NCBI GenBank assembly: GCA_015178975.1
Contig: WHVD01000165.1
Location: 114,158 to 178,157, forward strand
Length of the DNA: 64,000 bases
Reading direction: 5' to 3'
DNA from: Hysterangium stoloniferum
Taxonomy: Eukaryota; Basidiomycota; Agaricomycetes; Hysterangiales; Hysterangiaceae
In this document: piece by piece, positions 32,984 through 44,229 of the stretch
Layout: the number at the start of each line of letters is the position of its first letter
Position numbering within the stretch: position 1 is the stretch's first letter
Made by a program: the position numbers and the translations under genes
Notes under the pieces: model-generated
The model's database searches: none
The model's input: the letters and a program-made list of their open reading frames with translations, nothing else
Told to the model about the DNA's origin: nothing

Positions 32984-33440
32984 ACTTTACTGCATGGGAA
33001 TTCCATCTGTGTGATTACCCAGATCGTACCTTTGTCATGTCATTACTTCACATAAGAAAACATGGTGCAGTAATTGGCTTCAAAGGCAGTGATCATGAAC
33101 AACATTGTAAAAATTTAGTGTCTGCTTCTCAGCATCCACAAGAAGTTTCATCTGCCATCCACAAACTATTATTGAATTTGCATGCTGTGGGACTATTCCC
33201 CACCCCTCCATTGCCACACTTTCATTGCTCTCCTCTAGGCATTGCTATGCGTAAATGAAGCTCCAAATTATGGCTTATCAATCATTTATCTTGGCCAGCC
33301 TCATCGTCCATGAACAATGGCATTCCTGATTCCGAAGGATCCATAACTTACGAGTCATTCAAAACTGCACTTCAATATTGTCATGCTAGCATCATTTTTA
33401 AGATTCTCGTTTTCTTCTGTTTGGCTTTCTTCTGAGTCAA
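32960..33440 (+). pseudogene. DIRS-like reverse transcriptase, N-terminal fragment
   Basis: The frame 32773-33258 and its continuation read WEFHLCDYPDRTFVMSLL, CSPLGIAMRK, a TGA at 33256, then LWLINHLSWP and MNNGIPDSEGSITYESF. This is the typical start of the RT domain of DIRS-type retrotransposons (usually ...WRLIHHLSYP...SINDGIP). The remaining palm and RNase H are absent: about 100 bp later the tyrosine-recombinase region begins. The element therefore has an internal deletion. Confidence 0.65.
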
Positions 33441-33547
33441 ATGCTCTTGCTGACTCTGCCTCCAGTTTCAATATGCATGCTTCTTTACTCTTTGCCCTCT
33501 TTGCATAAACAGAATTGCTTGAATGACCCCCTCCTCATTGGTATCAG

Positions 33548-34600
33548 ATGAATGCTCACCTCTCCCCACCAGTCGCCTTTTTCCTCTTGTATGGCCTCAC
33601 CAACAGCACTTGGAAAACATACAGTACTGGCCAAAAGTCTTTCATTGACTTCCTTACCCTCCAACCTCATCTCCTCAATCCCGATCACTCCTTCCTCCCT
33701 GCAAGCAAAACAACCATCATTGAGTGGGTCACTCATCTCGGGCTCCCATGACGACTCAGGTCATCGACTATCAAGTCTTACCTCGGGCATGTTAAATCCT
33801 TGCACATTGATGCAGACCTCCCCTTCGAAGCCATTGAAGCTCCCCTCACACAGCGGGTAATCAGGGGTATCAAGTGTTATTTTGGTGAATGTTCACGCCA
33901 CCCTGTTGCACCAATAACACTTCCTATTCTCCACCACCTCATCCTCTTCTCCTTGCCAAAATCATCAATCCATGCTGCTGTGATTGATGCCGTGATTAAG
34001 CTGGCCTTTGCAGGATTCTTACACTGTGGTGAATTTACAATGAAGGGCAACAAATTCAAAGTGTTTGATCCTTCTACCCACCTCACAAGAAGCTCCATTG
34101 CATTCTTGCCTGAGTTCGAGAACCCATCTCACCTTACAATTACCTTTCCTGCTTCAAAAACAGACCCCTTTCATAAAGGTGTCACCATCTATGTTGCTGC
34201 CATCACTGCCAGTACTTGTGCCATGTGGGCCCTCAAATACCTGTTCACTGCAGATCTGTGCCCTCCCAACTCACTGCTATTTTGCAACAGTGATGGGTCC
34301 CTCCTTCAGTATTCTTTCTTTGTGGCATCCCTCAAGTCACTCCTCCACACTGCTGGTTTTAATTCCTCCTTCTTTTCAGGTCATTCTTTCCATTGTGGCA
34401 CAGCTTCCTCAGCTACTGAGGCTGGTTTCACAGACTATGAGATCCAGTTAATCGGCCGCTGGTGCAGTGATGCCTATAAGCTTTACATTGAGTCTTTCTG
34501 CACATGTGTTCTCAATCTTTCTGCTAAACTTCATTGGGCCATTCTCAGTGCTCAACCTATTGGCCTGCTAGACCTCCACTCACTTGATTCCTTGGCTTGA
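33548..34600 (+). pseudogene. Tyrosine recombinase of the DIRS-like element, catalytic residues lost
   Basis: A 350-codon frame with one TGA at 33749-33751. The N-terminal SAM-like part (NSTWKTYSTGQKSFIDFL) and the C-terminal catalytic part are recognisable. The beta-strand Lys (PASKTDPF), GHS, GRW and the C-terminal Tyr (AYKLYIE) are kept. The first catalytic Arg of F-L-R-C-G-E is His (CAC, 34022-34024), and the Arg of H-S-F-R-R-G reads His-Cys (34391-34396). All three changes fit CpG transitions. The enzyme would integrate circular cDNA by strand exchange; this copy cannot. Confidence 0.75.
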
Positions 34601-35540
34601 GCATGGCCTGATTTATTTCTGGTCATGCAAAAGAGCGGTGGTGATGCAATCGACCTTATTTGCTCACCCAAACTCATGAATGAACAACAGAGATGGTCAA
34701 ATTATGTGCATACCCATTATATATATGTGTATGTACTATTTCCACCCATGCACACAAAAAACCCATGTTTGTCCAGAAAGTACAGGGAGGTCACATGTCA
34801 TTTTTTATTATTTAAATACATTTATATGCCATATCACATAACTAAGATGCATAGTGGTTGGGAAGAGAACTACCCTAACAGTTGGTTGAGAAAAGGTGGG
34901 ATATGAATGCAGTGGGTTGGGTTTAGGGTTTAGGGTACAATACTAGTCTCAGAGAGAGGCATAGCAGCTCAATGGGACATACAAAACCGTATAACATATG
35001 AGAAAATGTAAGCAACAAAGAAGAAAGTACAAATCAAAGGTATCTAGGGATAAGTTAGACATAGTGCACTCACCTTTGCAGCAGAATGCCAACAAGCAAG
35101 GGAATATTGCAGAGGAGAGTGCAGAAGAGCACAGTGACAAGGATGAAAGGGTAAAGCAAAGAAGAGGTGAATAAGTGACTTGTCTAAAATAAAGATAAAT
35201 AAACAAAGAAAGGTATCAAAATCAAAGTTGCAAGGTAGAAGATCATAACTCAAGCTCACAGTGCAATAAGGCCAAAGTAAGGGCAGGATGTGATAAAGAT
35301 GAGTCAGAGGATAGTGACAAGTATTGACACTTGATAGTTTGGATAGAGGGATGGCTGGATAAGTCAGGATGAGGGAGATGGGATATATTGAGATATTGTC
35401 TGTGATATAATAAGGGCTTCTTGGAGGTAAAAACCCTGTTTTTATTAAATATTTATAGGAAACTCAGAAGGGGATTTCTGTAGCTTCTTTAATTGATTTG
35501 TGCTGGAGTTTTGAAGCTGCCATTAGTGTGATTTAACACT
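34601..35540. other. No gene; TTAGGG-like double repeat at 34919
   Basis: 34919-34937 reads GGGTTTAGGGTTTAGGGTA, a two- to three-copy telomere-like string, far too short to be a telomere. The rest is AT-rich, and minus-strand ORFs at 34949-35259 show no domain. Confidence 0.4.
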
Positions 35541-36550
35541 ATTATCAGGATTTAGGGATTGAGGATGATTGTTTTAATCTCTATCATTTAATATGGGGGT
35601 CTGGGGTGCCAACCCCAGGAATAGGAGATGCTTTGCTTAAGCTTGTCCTATGTATTGATGATTTAGACTGTTTTTAGCAAAAATGCTCTGCCTAAACCTT
35701 GAATTTAATTAGAGTTAGGGTGAGTAACATCTGTTTATTATAGAAGTCAGGTATGTTTTCAAGTTATTAGCTTGTTCTTAAAGAATAGCTTTCCATCTCA
35801 TTCATTTTAGAGTGTTTGATACTCTTGATAAAAATGATAGACCTTTTTTAAGGGTTAAAGTTTGGGGATCATTCATTCCTTTCTATCATTTAATAAGAGA
35901 GTCAGGGAGAAACTCCCTGAGGGGTCTGGGATGCCAATCCCAGGAATAGGAAATGCTTTGCCTAAGCTTTTCTTATGTGTTGATGGTTTAGACTGTTTCT
36001 AGCAGAAATGTTCTGTCTAAACCATGAATTTTGTTAGAGTTAGGATGAGTAACATCTGTTTATTTTAGAAATCAAGTATGTTTTCAAGTTATTAGCTTGT
36101 TCTTGAAGAATAGCTTTCCATATCATTCATTTTTAGAGTGTTTGATACTCTTGATAGAATTTGATAGACATTTTTAGAGGTTAAGGTTTGGGGATCATCC
36201 ATTCCTTTCTATCATTTAATATGGGGGTCATGGGGGGACCTCCTAGGGGGTCTGGGGTGCCAACCTCAGAAATAGGAAATGCTTTGCCTAAGCTTTTCCT
36301 ATGTGTTGATGATTTGGACTGTTTTAACAGAAATGTTCTGTCTAAACCTTGAATTAAAGTTAGGGTGAGTAACACCTGTTTATTTTAGAAGTCAAGTATG
36401 TTTTTAGTTATTAGCTTGTTTTCTTTTTTTTTAAAAAGAAAGGCTTTCCATCTCATGCTATTTGATTCATTTTAGAGTGTTTAATGCTCTTGATAGAATT
36501 GATAGCCCTTTTTAAAAGTTAAGGTTTGGGGATCATCCATTCCTTTCTAT
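35540..36550 (+). repeat. Three tandem units of a ~325-bp repeat
   Basis: The marker GGGGTCTGGG(G/A)TGCCAA occurs at about 35596, 35921 and 36247, spacing 325-326 bp. Each unit also contains TTAGACTGTTTT, GAGTAACATCTGTTTATT, TAGCTTGTTCTT and TTTGGGGATCATCCATTCC. The units carry an imperfect palindrome CTGGGGTGCCAACCCCAG. Copies in opposite orientation are at 21080-21460. Confidence 0.85.
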
Positions 36551-36567
36551 ATTGGGGATTGGAGGGG

Positions 36568-36766
36568 CCCATTGAAGACTTATGGAATCACCTGAAGAGG
36601 AAGTTGACAGGGTATGAGAATGTATCCTAGGGGATGGAAGACTTTTGGGAGAGGGTGGTAGATGAATGGTGCAAGATTGATGCAAAGATGTGTCAGGATT
36701 TGATTGAAAGTAGGCCTAGGAGGGTTGCAGATATATTAAAGGCACAATGTGGCTAGACCAAGTACC
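36568..36766 (+). pseudogene. Tc1/mariner transposase C-terminal fragment
   Basis: The frame reads PIEDLWNHLKRKLTGYE (third catalytic acidic residue in PIE), a TAG, then DLIESRPRRVADILKAQCG, a TAG, and TKY. It resembles the C-terminus at 22808. A matching minus-strand fragment (WPTQSPDLNP) lies at 36840-36890, so two pieces of Tc1 elements face each other. Confidence 0.7.
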
Positions 36767-36902
36767 AAATACAAGTAATTTCCTACTTAACCTTGTCAGC
36801 AACAAAAGGGATCCAATGAATCCTCTCTATTAAAATATTTGGGATTCAGATCAGGAGACTGTGTTGGCCATGAGAGAACCCTGAAACCATTTTCTTACTT
36901 AC

Positions 36903-37256
36903 CTTGTCCATGGCCCTCTTGGTGGCTGCTCTGGCATGCTCCACAGCGACCCATGCCACCTCCTCCCCTGCTTTCTTCCTTTGCTCTTCAGCCTCCTTCT
37001 CAGTGACCACTGCTCCCCAGTACTCTTGCTCAAGCTCCTCCTCCTCCTCTCTTGCCCTTTTCTCCTCCTCCTCCTCCTCTCTTGCCCTTTTCTCCTCCTC
37101 CTCCTCTCTTGCCCTTTTCTCCTCCTCCTCCCAACACTGCCACTGTTCTTCATACTGCTCAAGTATTTGAGCAGCAGTGAGGGGGGCCCAATAACTGGCC
37201 ACTGAGGATGACCTGGCCATTGTGTTTGGTTTCCAAGGTGTGGGTTTTGGACCCAT
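36903..37256 (-). pseudogene. Antisense accessory gene of a gypsy element, copy E3 (exon 1)
   Basis: Exon 1 is open for 118 codons from ATG 37256: MGPKPTPWKPNTMARSSS, then TAAQILEQYEEQWQ and several perfect EEEEKRARE repeats, an extended coiled coil. The donor GACAAG/GTAAGT at 36903/36902 matches that of the intact copy. Exons 2 and 3 are missing because a minus-strand Tc1 fragment begins within the intron (36890). The upstream TATATAAAA box (37310-37320) and the CATGTGATCTGGAAGGTAA-like block (37335-37355) are conserved. It lies antisense to the polypurine tract and LTR at 37968-38752. Confidence 0.8.
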
Positions 37257-37369
37257 GGCATGTAGATGATGGTGGTATAAAAGAAGATGAATTTTTATTA
37301 TTTTGAATTTTTATATAGGCTCGTCACATTTAAACATTACCTTCCAGATCACATGACTCTTTGACACAT

Positions 37370-37912
37370 TGTTAAGTGCCGTGTCGGGAACTTATTCTGG
37401 AACTATCAGAAAGTCACCGGGAAGTCGGGAACTATCAGATAGGGTCAGGACGTTGGCTTCAGCTTATGTGCTGCACCTCTACACAAACACTCAAAGTCCT
37501 TAATTTCAGAGGTGAGACTTACAATGGAAGATATGGATATTCAGAGTTCTGAAGAGTTCTGAATATCGAGCATACAGAAAGATGGAAGAGGGAATAAGAA
37601 AATAAGTCGATATCAGATCTAAAGTAAAGTACAAATTCGCAGAAACTAATATAAGTCTTCTCATTATTGTACTACAAACTAAGACCATAATAAGATGGAA
37701 ATAGGAGTATTCTAAAATGGAAATACAATAAGACATATCGGGGAGACAATATTCTGAAATGGGAATATAATAGATGAATGAGTGAATACTTCTCAACGGA
37801 CAAATTACCAAATGCAGAACAAGGGAAGAATGCAGAAGATATGGTAACTATGATGTTCCATAGTCAGAGGTCACAAGTCGGATATTGAAACATCCGGGAA
37901 TGGGTCATAACA
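37370..37912 (-). repeat. Solo LTR (543 bp) with CACAT target duplication
   Basis: On the minus strand it reads TGTTATGACCCATTCCC...CGGCACTTAACA. CACAT flanks it at 37365-37369 and 37913-37917. It inserted into the promoter side of the E3 antisense gene: without it the sequence matches the E1 promoter and polypurine region. It is related to the solo LTR at 40797-42417. Confidence 0.88.
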
Positions 37913-37984
37913 CACATGCATGTAACTGACAAACTTTATCACGTTCTAGAGCCTCCATGGGACTTTGGCATAAAGGGAGGGTAC

Positions 37985-38752
37985 TGTTAGGACTGGAAAA
38001 CCCACTGGACTCTGGACCCCATCATATATGCACCTGACTCTCTATACCCACCAGGCTACAGTTAACTGGACAACCCACCAGGACCCAGATGTCAAATGTG
38101 TTTTTGCCCAACCCTCTGTGTCTCATGCACCAATCATTGGACTCCACTGGAACCTGTGCATGTCAAACCTGCCTATATCCAACTCTGTCTCACACACCAA
38201 TCACCAGACTCCACCTGGACAACCCATCAGCTCTCTAACTGAGCACCATTCCCATTATGGTCAAATGACCTGTCATGTTTCTGCCTCTGTTCTGTTCTGT
38301 CCCTAACACCTAGTTTGGTGTTTACTCGTCCTGATTCATGATTACTTTTAGGCTTTCATTATTACTGGATTTGGTATTGCATACATTCCACAGTCTATAT
38401 AGTCTAGCTAATGTTTGTACATACAATCCAGTCAGAAAATCAACCTAGTTCTCCCCCAGTAACTTAGCATTATATCCCACTCTATATCCCATCTCTCATC
38501 TTTATAAACACTATGCTGTCAACCTCGTTGGAGGCCATGGGCTCTAACCACCCAACTTATCAACTCTTTGAGAACTCGACATACCAACCTTGTACCAACT
38601 ACTTCTGGACTCCCTGGGTTTCCCATTTGCCTGCTTGAAATTGGACACCACAATCTTGTGAGGGCACAGCCTATAAGCTGAATCCAAGCCCTACTGGATT
38701 ATCCAAAGGTTTTCTCTGGAACCCCTCCACTAAGCCTGAATGTCCCTTAACA
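37985..38752 (+). repeat. 3' LTR of element E3 (768 bp)
   Basis: It starts TGTTAGGACTGG after the polypurine tract CATAAAGGGAGGGTAC and ends CCCTTAACA. It contains the conserved TATAAGCTGAATCCAAGCC motif near the right end (38671-38690) and a TATATAG box near 38395. The 5' part of the element is gone, so no target duplication can be tested. Confidence 0.8.
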
Positions 38753-40791
38753 CCCTGAGGAGATTGCTATTATTGCTCAGGACTATGCACAATGGTACCC
38801 AAAATTGCCAAGAGGTGGTCCCATATGGCTCAGTATAATTTGCAATATCTTAGCTATGGAAGACCTATTCACCTTGCCAGCAAGTCTAAATGATCTCAGT
38901 ATTAGCAATGAAAAAGGGAGGTAGATGTGAGGCACTAAAAGTGTGGGAGCTCAGATACAGACACAGACACAGACACATATGGGTGAGACAAAAACTCACC
39001 AGAGATTAACTACATAGTGGTGCACAACATGCATCTAATGTGTTGAATCATAAAATCTAACACTCTGCAGGGATCTTCTAGGATGGTCCAAGGAGGATAA
39101 TGTCTTACCAGAGGAAAAACCTTAAGACTGACAAGTTCATCAATTGTAGTATATGATTTATACATATATAAGAAAGAAATAAGTTCTATAACCAGAAATG
39201 GTCACTGACTGCAGTGACAGGCCACTGACCTTGAATGTCATGTAATGTATCAAAGTTGGGGGCAAAAGGTCTCTTTGTGGCTATTATGCCCACAAATATA
39301 CTGTAGATACACAATTATTCAACTATTGTTAGTTAAAATATGTGCAATGTATCCTAACTAGAAAAAATAAGGACAATATCTGAAATATATAATCTGTCTA
39401 AATGATAAGTCCATCAGAATCATGAGGGATTAAGATAAGGATTTCCAGAATAAATACTTTCCCCTTCACAGTACCTCCCATTGAAGAATCATGTTACACA
39501 AACTGCTGCAGATTTCATAGTACCTCTCTCCATGCTTTGCCTGCATCCTGCTGAGTTGGAGAGTTCAATGGCCTTAAGGACATTTGTAAATCTATTCCTT
39601 TTGAATGCTTTGTCAATTACCAAATATAACTCTTCCATTTTTCTCAAGAGATTGAGTGATACCCTGTAGGACCTGATAATTCCTTTAAGTCAAGAAGTAT
39701 GAAAAGTCAGTTATAAGAACTGCCCAATCCACACAATGATTCAAGTACAGAATTAATATACACTAGTATAGTAGTAGAAGGAGAAAATAGATGAGAGTAA
39801 CTATATAGTTACTTGAGGTTTCTGAAACTAATAGACTCTTAGAGTTGTAAGACTCCACTAGTTGGCTACTAGAACCCAACCCCAGCCAGATGGCCTGAGA
39901 GGAATATAGGCATCACAACCTGAGAATGCAATGCATAGTTAGAGTATAGAATGATTATAGATGCAGTACTGGCAGTGGAGGCTATAGTGGGGGAATGGAG
40001 AGGCTAGAAAGGATAGTGCTTAAATGATGGTATCATGAAAGGAGTCAGGGTTGAGAGCTAAGAGAACTAGTTGATTGTATTATATGATCAAATAGAGGTG
40101 AAAACTACATTTTATAACTAACAAGGCCCTTAGAACTGTACAGACAAACCAACAACCTTGATCATCACTATACATGGGTCAAGGTTGGGTTGCAGTGTCT
40201 CTTGGCACTTTATGCACCCACAACAGTACATACAAGTGCATGACTATTCAACTACCCCCATTGGGATATATGCAATATATCCTAACAAAGTAAATCATTA
40301 AAAATAGAATTAAAAAAATTGCCAAAATCTCAATAATATTTATAAGAACTTAAACCCTACCCTTCACAGTAAGGCAGGGGAAATTTGCCACAGACTCTTC
40401 TATGTTGAAAGGGGAGAAGAAAAGGTGATGGTGATGTGGAGCCAAGGTTTGGAGGGTGCTGCAGACATGGCAGAAGTTACCTCCATGTGTGTAAATCTCA
40501 ATGGAGAGGGAGGAGTTCAAGTAATGGGTTATCCATTAGAGAATCACATTGCAATGGCCAGTGAGAGCTTCATTTGTACCCATATCAATCACCTTCCATT
40601 TTCCTCTGTTCCAAGGTTTGGATATCTCCAGAGAGTAAAGTAAACACTATCTATATGGGGTTCCACATTATCCATGCTTCTTCAGATTTCCTTTATTTGG
40701 TGAAGTTTATCAACCCTTCCAAGACAGCTATATACTAATTCTTTTTAGGACTGTGGAGCTGGATTGGCACAGGTATCAACAAGAACTGGTG
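38753..40791. other. Repeat debris without genes
   Basis: Two related segments, about 39210-39360 and 40130-40280 (each ending CTATTCAACTA... then TGCAATRTATCCTAAC), suggest relics of one LTR family. A purine run GAAAAAGGGAGGTAGATG precedes TGAGGCACTAAAAG at 38925-38945, like a polypurine tract and LTR start. ORFs at 39481-39669 and 40425-40643 are short and unrecognised. Confidence 0.35.
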
Positions 40792-40796
40792 TGACC

Positions 40797-42417
40797 TGTT
40801 AAGTGCTGTGTTGGAACCTATTCCAGAACTATTGGAAAGTCACTGGAAAGTTGGAAACTATCAGATAGGGTCAGGATGTCAGCTTCAGCTTATGTGCTAC
40901 ACCTCTACACAAACACTTGGGAGTCCTTAATTTCAGAGACAAAAACTTATGCTGGAAGATATGGATATTCAGAGTTCCAAAGAGTTCTGAATATTGAGCA
41001 TACAGAAAGATGGAAATTGGAATAAGAAACTAAGTCAGTATCAGATCTAAAGTAAAGTACAATTTGCAGAAACTAATATAGATTGTCTTGTTATTGTACT
41101 ACTAATTTAGGATTATAATAAGATGAAATTGGAAGTATTTGTCAGGAACCAGAAAACCTGCTGGCCTCTGGGCCCCCGGAACCCATCCTACATGCTCCTG
41201 ACCCTCTATATTGTATAGTTACAACAACTGGAGTTCCCACCGGAGCCCACACGTCAACTTGTTTATGCCCGACTCTCTGTATGCACCCCACCCTATTTGT
41301 ACCCAACGCTCTATACCCACTACCGGACAACCTGCCAGGACCCAGACTCCACCCTATATATGCCCGAATCTCTGGACCAGCCACCAGACTCTGACCGGAC
41401 TCCTGGAACCCCTCTAACAGAGCATAGAACCCTGCTCTCATTATGGTCAAACAGTCTGTCATGTGTCTCATGTACCAGTCATCAGACTCCACCAGACTCC
41501 GAACTCCACCCTATATACACCCGACACTCTGTATCTCACGGACCAGTCATCGGACCCCGACCGGACTCCCCAGAACCCCTCTAACAGAGCCCTGTTCCCA
41601 TTATGGTCTAATGACCTGTTATGATTCGTTCTCTGCTCCCATTCCATTCCGTCCCTAATTCCTAGTTTAGTATTTACTTGTTTCGTTTTATTTTTAATAG
41701 TTCTGACCCTCATTAATACCGGATTTGGTATTATTACATTTCAAAGTCTATATAAGTCTGCTACATTCATGTACTTAGAATCCAGTTTCAATCTCGAACA
41801 AGTTTGACCCTGGAACAAGTTACACCCCTGATCCAGTCTCTAGTCCTCTTGTCTGTCTGCATGCTCGATTCCCGGAACTCCCACGGGAACTCCGGAATCT
41901 ACATCTTCCTGTATGCATTCTGTCAGCTCAAAATATGGACACCCGAATGAGTGTACAAGGGCAAGCCTATAAGCTGAAGCCAAGTCCATCTCAGCAGTAC
42001 CTCACCTTTCTGGTAATTATTCTGATACACTGTCTTGTACTACTAATCCCTGGAACTTCCCCAGACTTATTACCCAGGGAGTCCATGGGACAATTCCTGG
42101 AAGAAAGTGTGTGTTTGGAATAATTACTGGAAACACTCCACAGGACTATCCGTGGATCTTTGTCCAGAACTTAACAGTATTCCGAAATGGGAATACAATA
42201 AGATGGACTAGGGAAAATATTACAAAATGGGAATACAATAAGTAAATGAGTGAATACTTGTCAGTCAACAAATTACTAAATGTGGAACAAAGGTGAGATC
42301 CAGAAGTATGGGAACTATGAATGTTCTGTAGTCAGAAGTTGGGGTTGGATATTGAGGTGGAGGTCAGATGTTTCAGATGATATTGGATATTGAAGTATCT
42401 GGGAATGGGTCGTAACA
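40797..42417 (-). repeat. Solo LTR with TGACC duplication, itself holding a nested solo LTR
   Basis: On the minus strand it starts TGTTACGACCCATTCCC (42417) and ends CACTTAACA (40797). TGACC flanks it at 40792-40796 and 42418-42422. The LTR proper is 40797-41139 plus 42182-42417 (about 578 bp), with one copy of the nested element's duplication. It is related to the solo LTR at 37370-37912. Confidence 0.85.
41140..42176 (+). repeat. Solo LTR (1037 bp) nested in another solo LTR
   Basis: It begins TGTCAGGAACCAG, ends GAACTTAACA, and is flanked by GTATT at 41135-41139 and 42177-42181. It carries the TATAAGCTGAAGCCAAGTCC motif at 41968-41990. It belongs to the same superfamily as E1, E3 and E4 LTRs. 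The open frames inside (41142-41713, both strands) are LTR shadows. Confidence 0.85.
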
Positions 42418-42514
42418 TGACCCTGTCAAGTAATGGCAAAGTCCATTCTTTAAATTAGGAATAGGGAATATTACATCATGTTTACATTATTATAGATTTT
42501 GGAATAACTGAATA

Positions 42515-43235
42515 CCATTATTTACAGCCCATTGCATTACATAAGGTATGTGCTAGATTTGCAGAGAAATATTGCTGAAAATTGCAAACCTTGTAGCTCT
42601 CTCAATAATTGACCAAGTGCCTTGTAACTTCATATATATATTTTACCACTATATATATAGTATAGTTTGATGTTATAACTCCAAAATTTGACCTACAGAA
42701 TGTTTCCCAAAATCGCAGTCCAGTTGAGCTTGCCAACCAATTCATGAACCAACAGATGTGTCACTCCCAATAAGCTTGCAATATGTTGTTTTACATGTAC
42801 ATATCTAGGTAGTAAAGAATGACAGCACCTGGCCTTTGCAGTCAAGCTAATGCGAGTGAGTTCACCAAGTAAATGCATACAAACTACCCTCATACAGGCT
42901 TGCAGCTGGTATTTAGACTGCAAAAAAAAAGCCAGGTGCTGTCATTTTTTACTACTTAGATACATGTAAAACAACATATTACAAGCTCATTGGGAGTGAC
43001 ACATCTGAATTGGTTCACAAGCTCAAATGGACTGCAATTTTGGGAAACATGCTGTAGGTCAAATTTTGGAGTTATAACATCAAATTATACTAGTTATATG
43101 GTAGTAAAATACATGTATGAAGTTACAAGGCAATTGGTCAATTATTGAAAAAGCTACAAGGTTTGCAATTTTCAGCAATCTTTCCCATAAATCTAGCATG
43201 CACCTTATGAATGCAAAGTGCTGTAATATTGATTT
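42515..43235. mobile_element. Fold-back element with ~300-bp arms
   Basis: The left arm (about 42515-42835) and right arm (about 42930-43235) are inverted copies with roughly 80-85 percent identity by eye. For example GTGCTAGATTTGCAG at 42550 faces AAATCTAGCATGCAC at 43190, and GACAGCACCTGGC at 42822 faces GCCAGGTGCTGTC at 42931. The loop is about 95 bp. There is no coding capacity. I found no certain target duplication, and the outer borders are approximate. Confidence 0.75.
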
Positions 43236-43446
43236 TAATCTATGTCATTTTTCCCTGCCAAGGTGCTGTGCAATTGATCAACCATTGTGTTCATTGTTGA
43301 CAAGTTGGGACTTAAGACAGCCAAATATCCAGTTAGATTACGTAATACCAGCCACTGTTCCAGCTATCTTATCTAGCTCTGAGTTCAGTGTGTATATAAT
43401 CTAATAAGAATGGTGCTTTAAGTTACATATGTAAGTCTGGACCTAC

Positions 43447-44196
43447 TGTTAGGATCCCTGTCATTTCAGACCCCCACAACCTGTTTTAGTCTCATAATCC
43501 TCCAGCATCCTGTTACTGGTACCCTCACTCATGGTACCACTGCTCACAGTGCCCCTGACACTTGTTTCTTTGTAGCTTAGCCCCTTAGTCTTCTGTCCCA
43601 TCTCTATCCATTTGCTCCCCCATCACCATTCCACATATATATCCCATTTGCCACCTCATACCATTTTAGTATACTTTGTTATATTGTATTTAGTCTCATT
43701 TGGATCCTCATTCCTTCCCATACTTCTTTTAACCCATCAATGCTCTCACTTCTCTGATCAGCCCGCAATCATCTCTCTCACCGTAGTATAAAGCTCTTTC
43801 CATGTATGCGACAGCTATCCAGTTCAAATCTCAACTTAGATTACCCCCTTCTAGTTCTCAGTCCTAATACTCCTGTTCTAATACCCTCAAATGTGTCTTT
43901 GGCAAGCCATGACTCCTTACCTTATGACTCTTAGTAATTCAGCCCTCTGGTCAATTATACTAAGTGTTGATCCTCATCCTATCATACTATCTGCTCTGTT
44001 TGAAATGCCAGAGCACCCTAACAGTTTGTGTGAGAGTGCAACATATATGTAAGTTGAAGCCAAGCTCCACTATGTTTATAGAGTCAGACATCCTGAGGAG
44101 TATGATCTCTATCATTGGCCCCCCAATTGACTCAGTTACCATCATCAGTCCCTCCAACTTAGAGCCTCCTCTCCCCATTTGGCTTAGATCTTAACA
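43447..44196 (+). repeat. 5' LTR of a deleted gypsy element (E5, ~750 bp)
   Basis: It starts TGTTAGGATCCCTG and ends GATCTTAACA, contains GTATAAAGC near 43790 and the GTAAGTTGAAGCCAAGC motif at 44050-44068. Element sequence follows directly (a short run into the protease gene), with gag missing. Confidence 0.65.
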
Positions 44197-44229
44197 GTAG
44201 ATTCAAAGTCAAGCTTATAAACTTAACTA

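Noticed and set aside
36904..37205. Plus-strand Ser/Leu-rich ORFs
   Set aside because: They are the complement of the Glu-rich coiled-coil exon of the antisense gene E3. The minus strand has the conserved start, donor and promoter.
41142..41713. ORFs on both strands near 41.1-41.7 kb
   Set aside because: They fall entirely inside a solo LTR bounded by a perfect target duplication.
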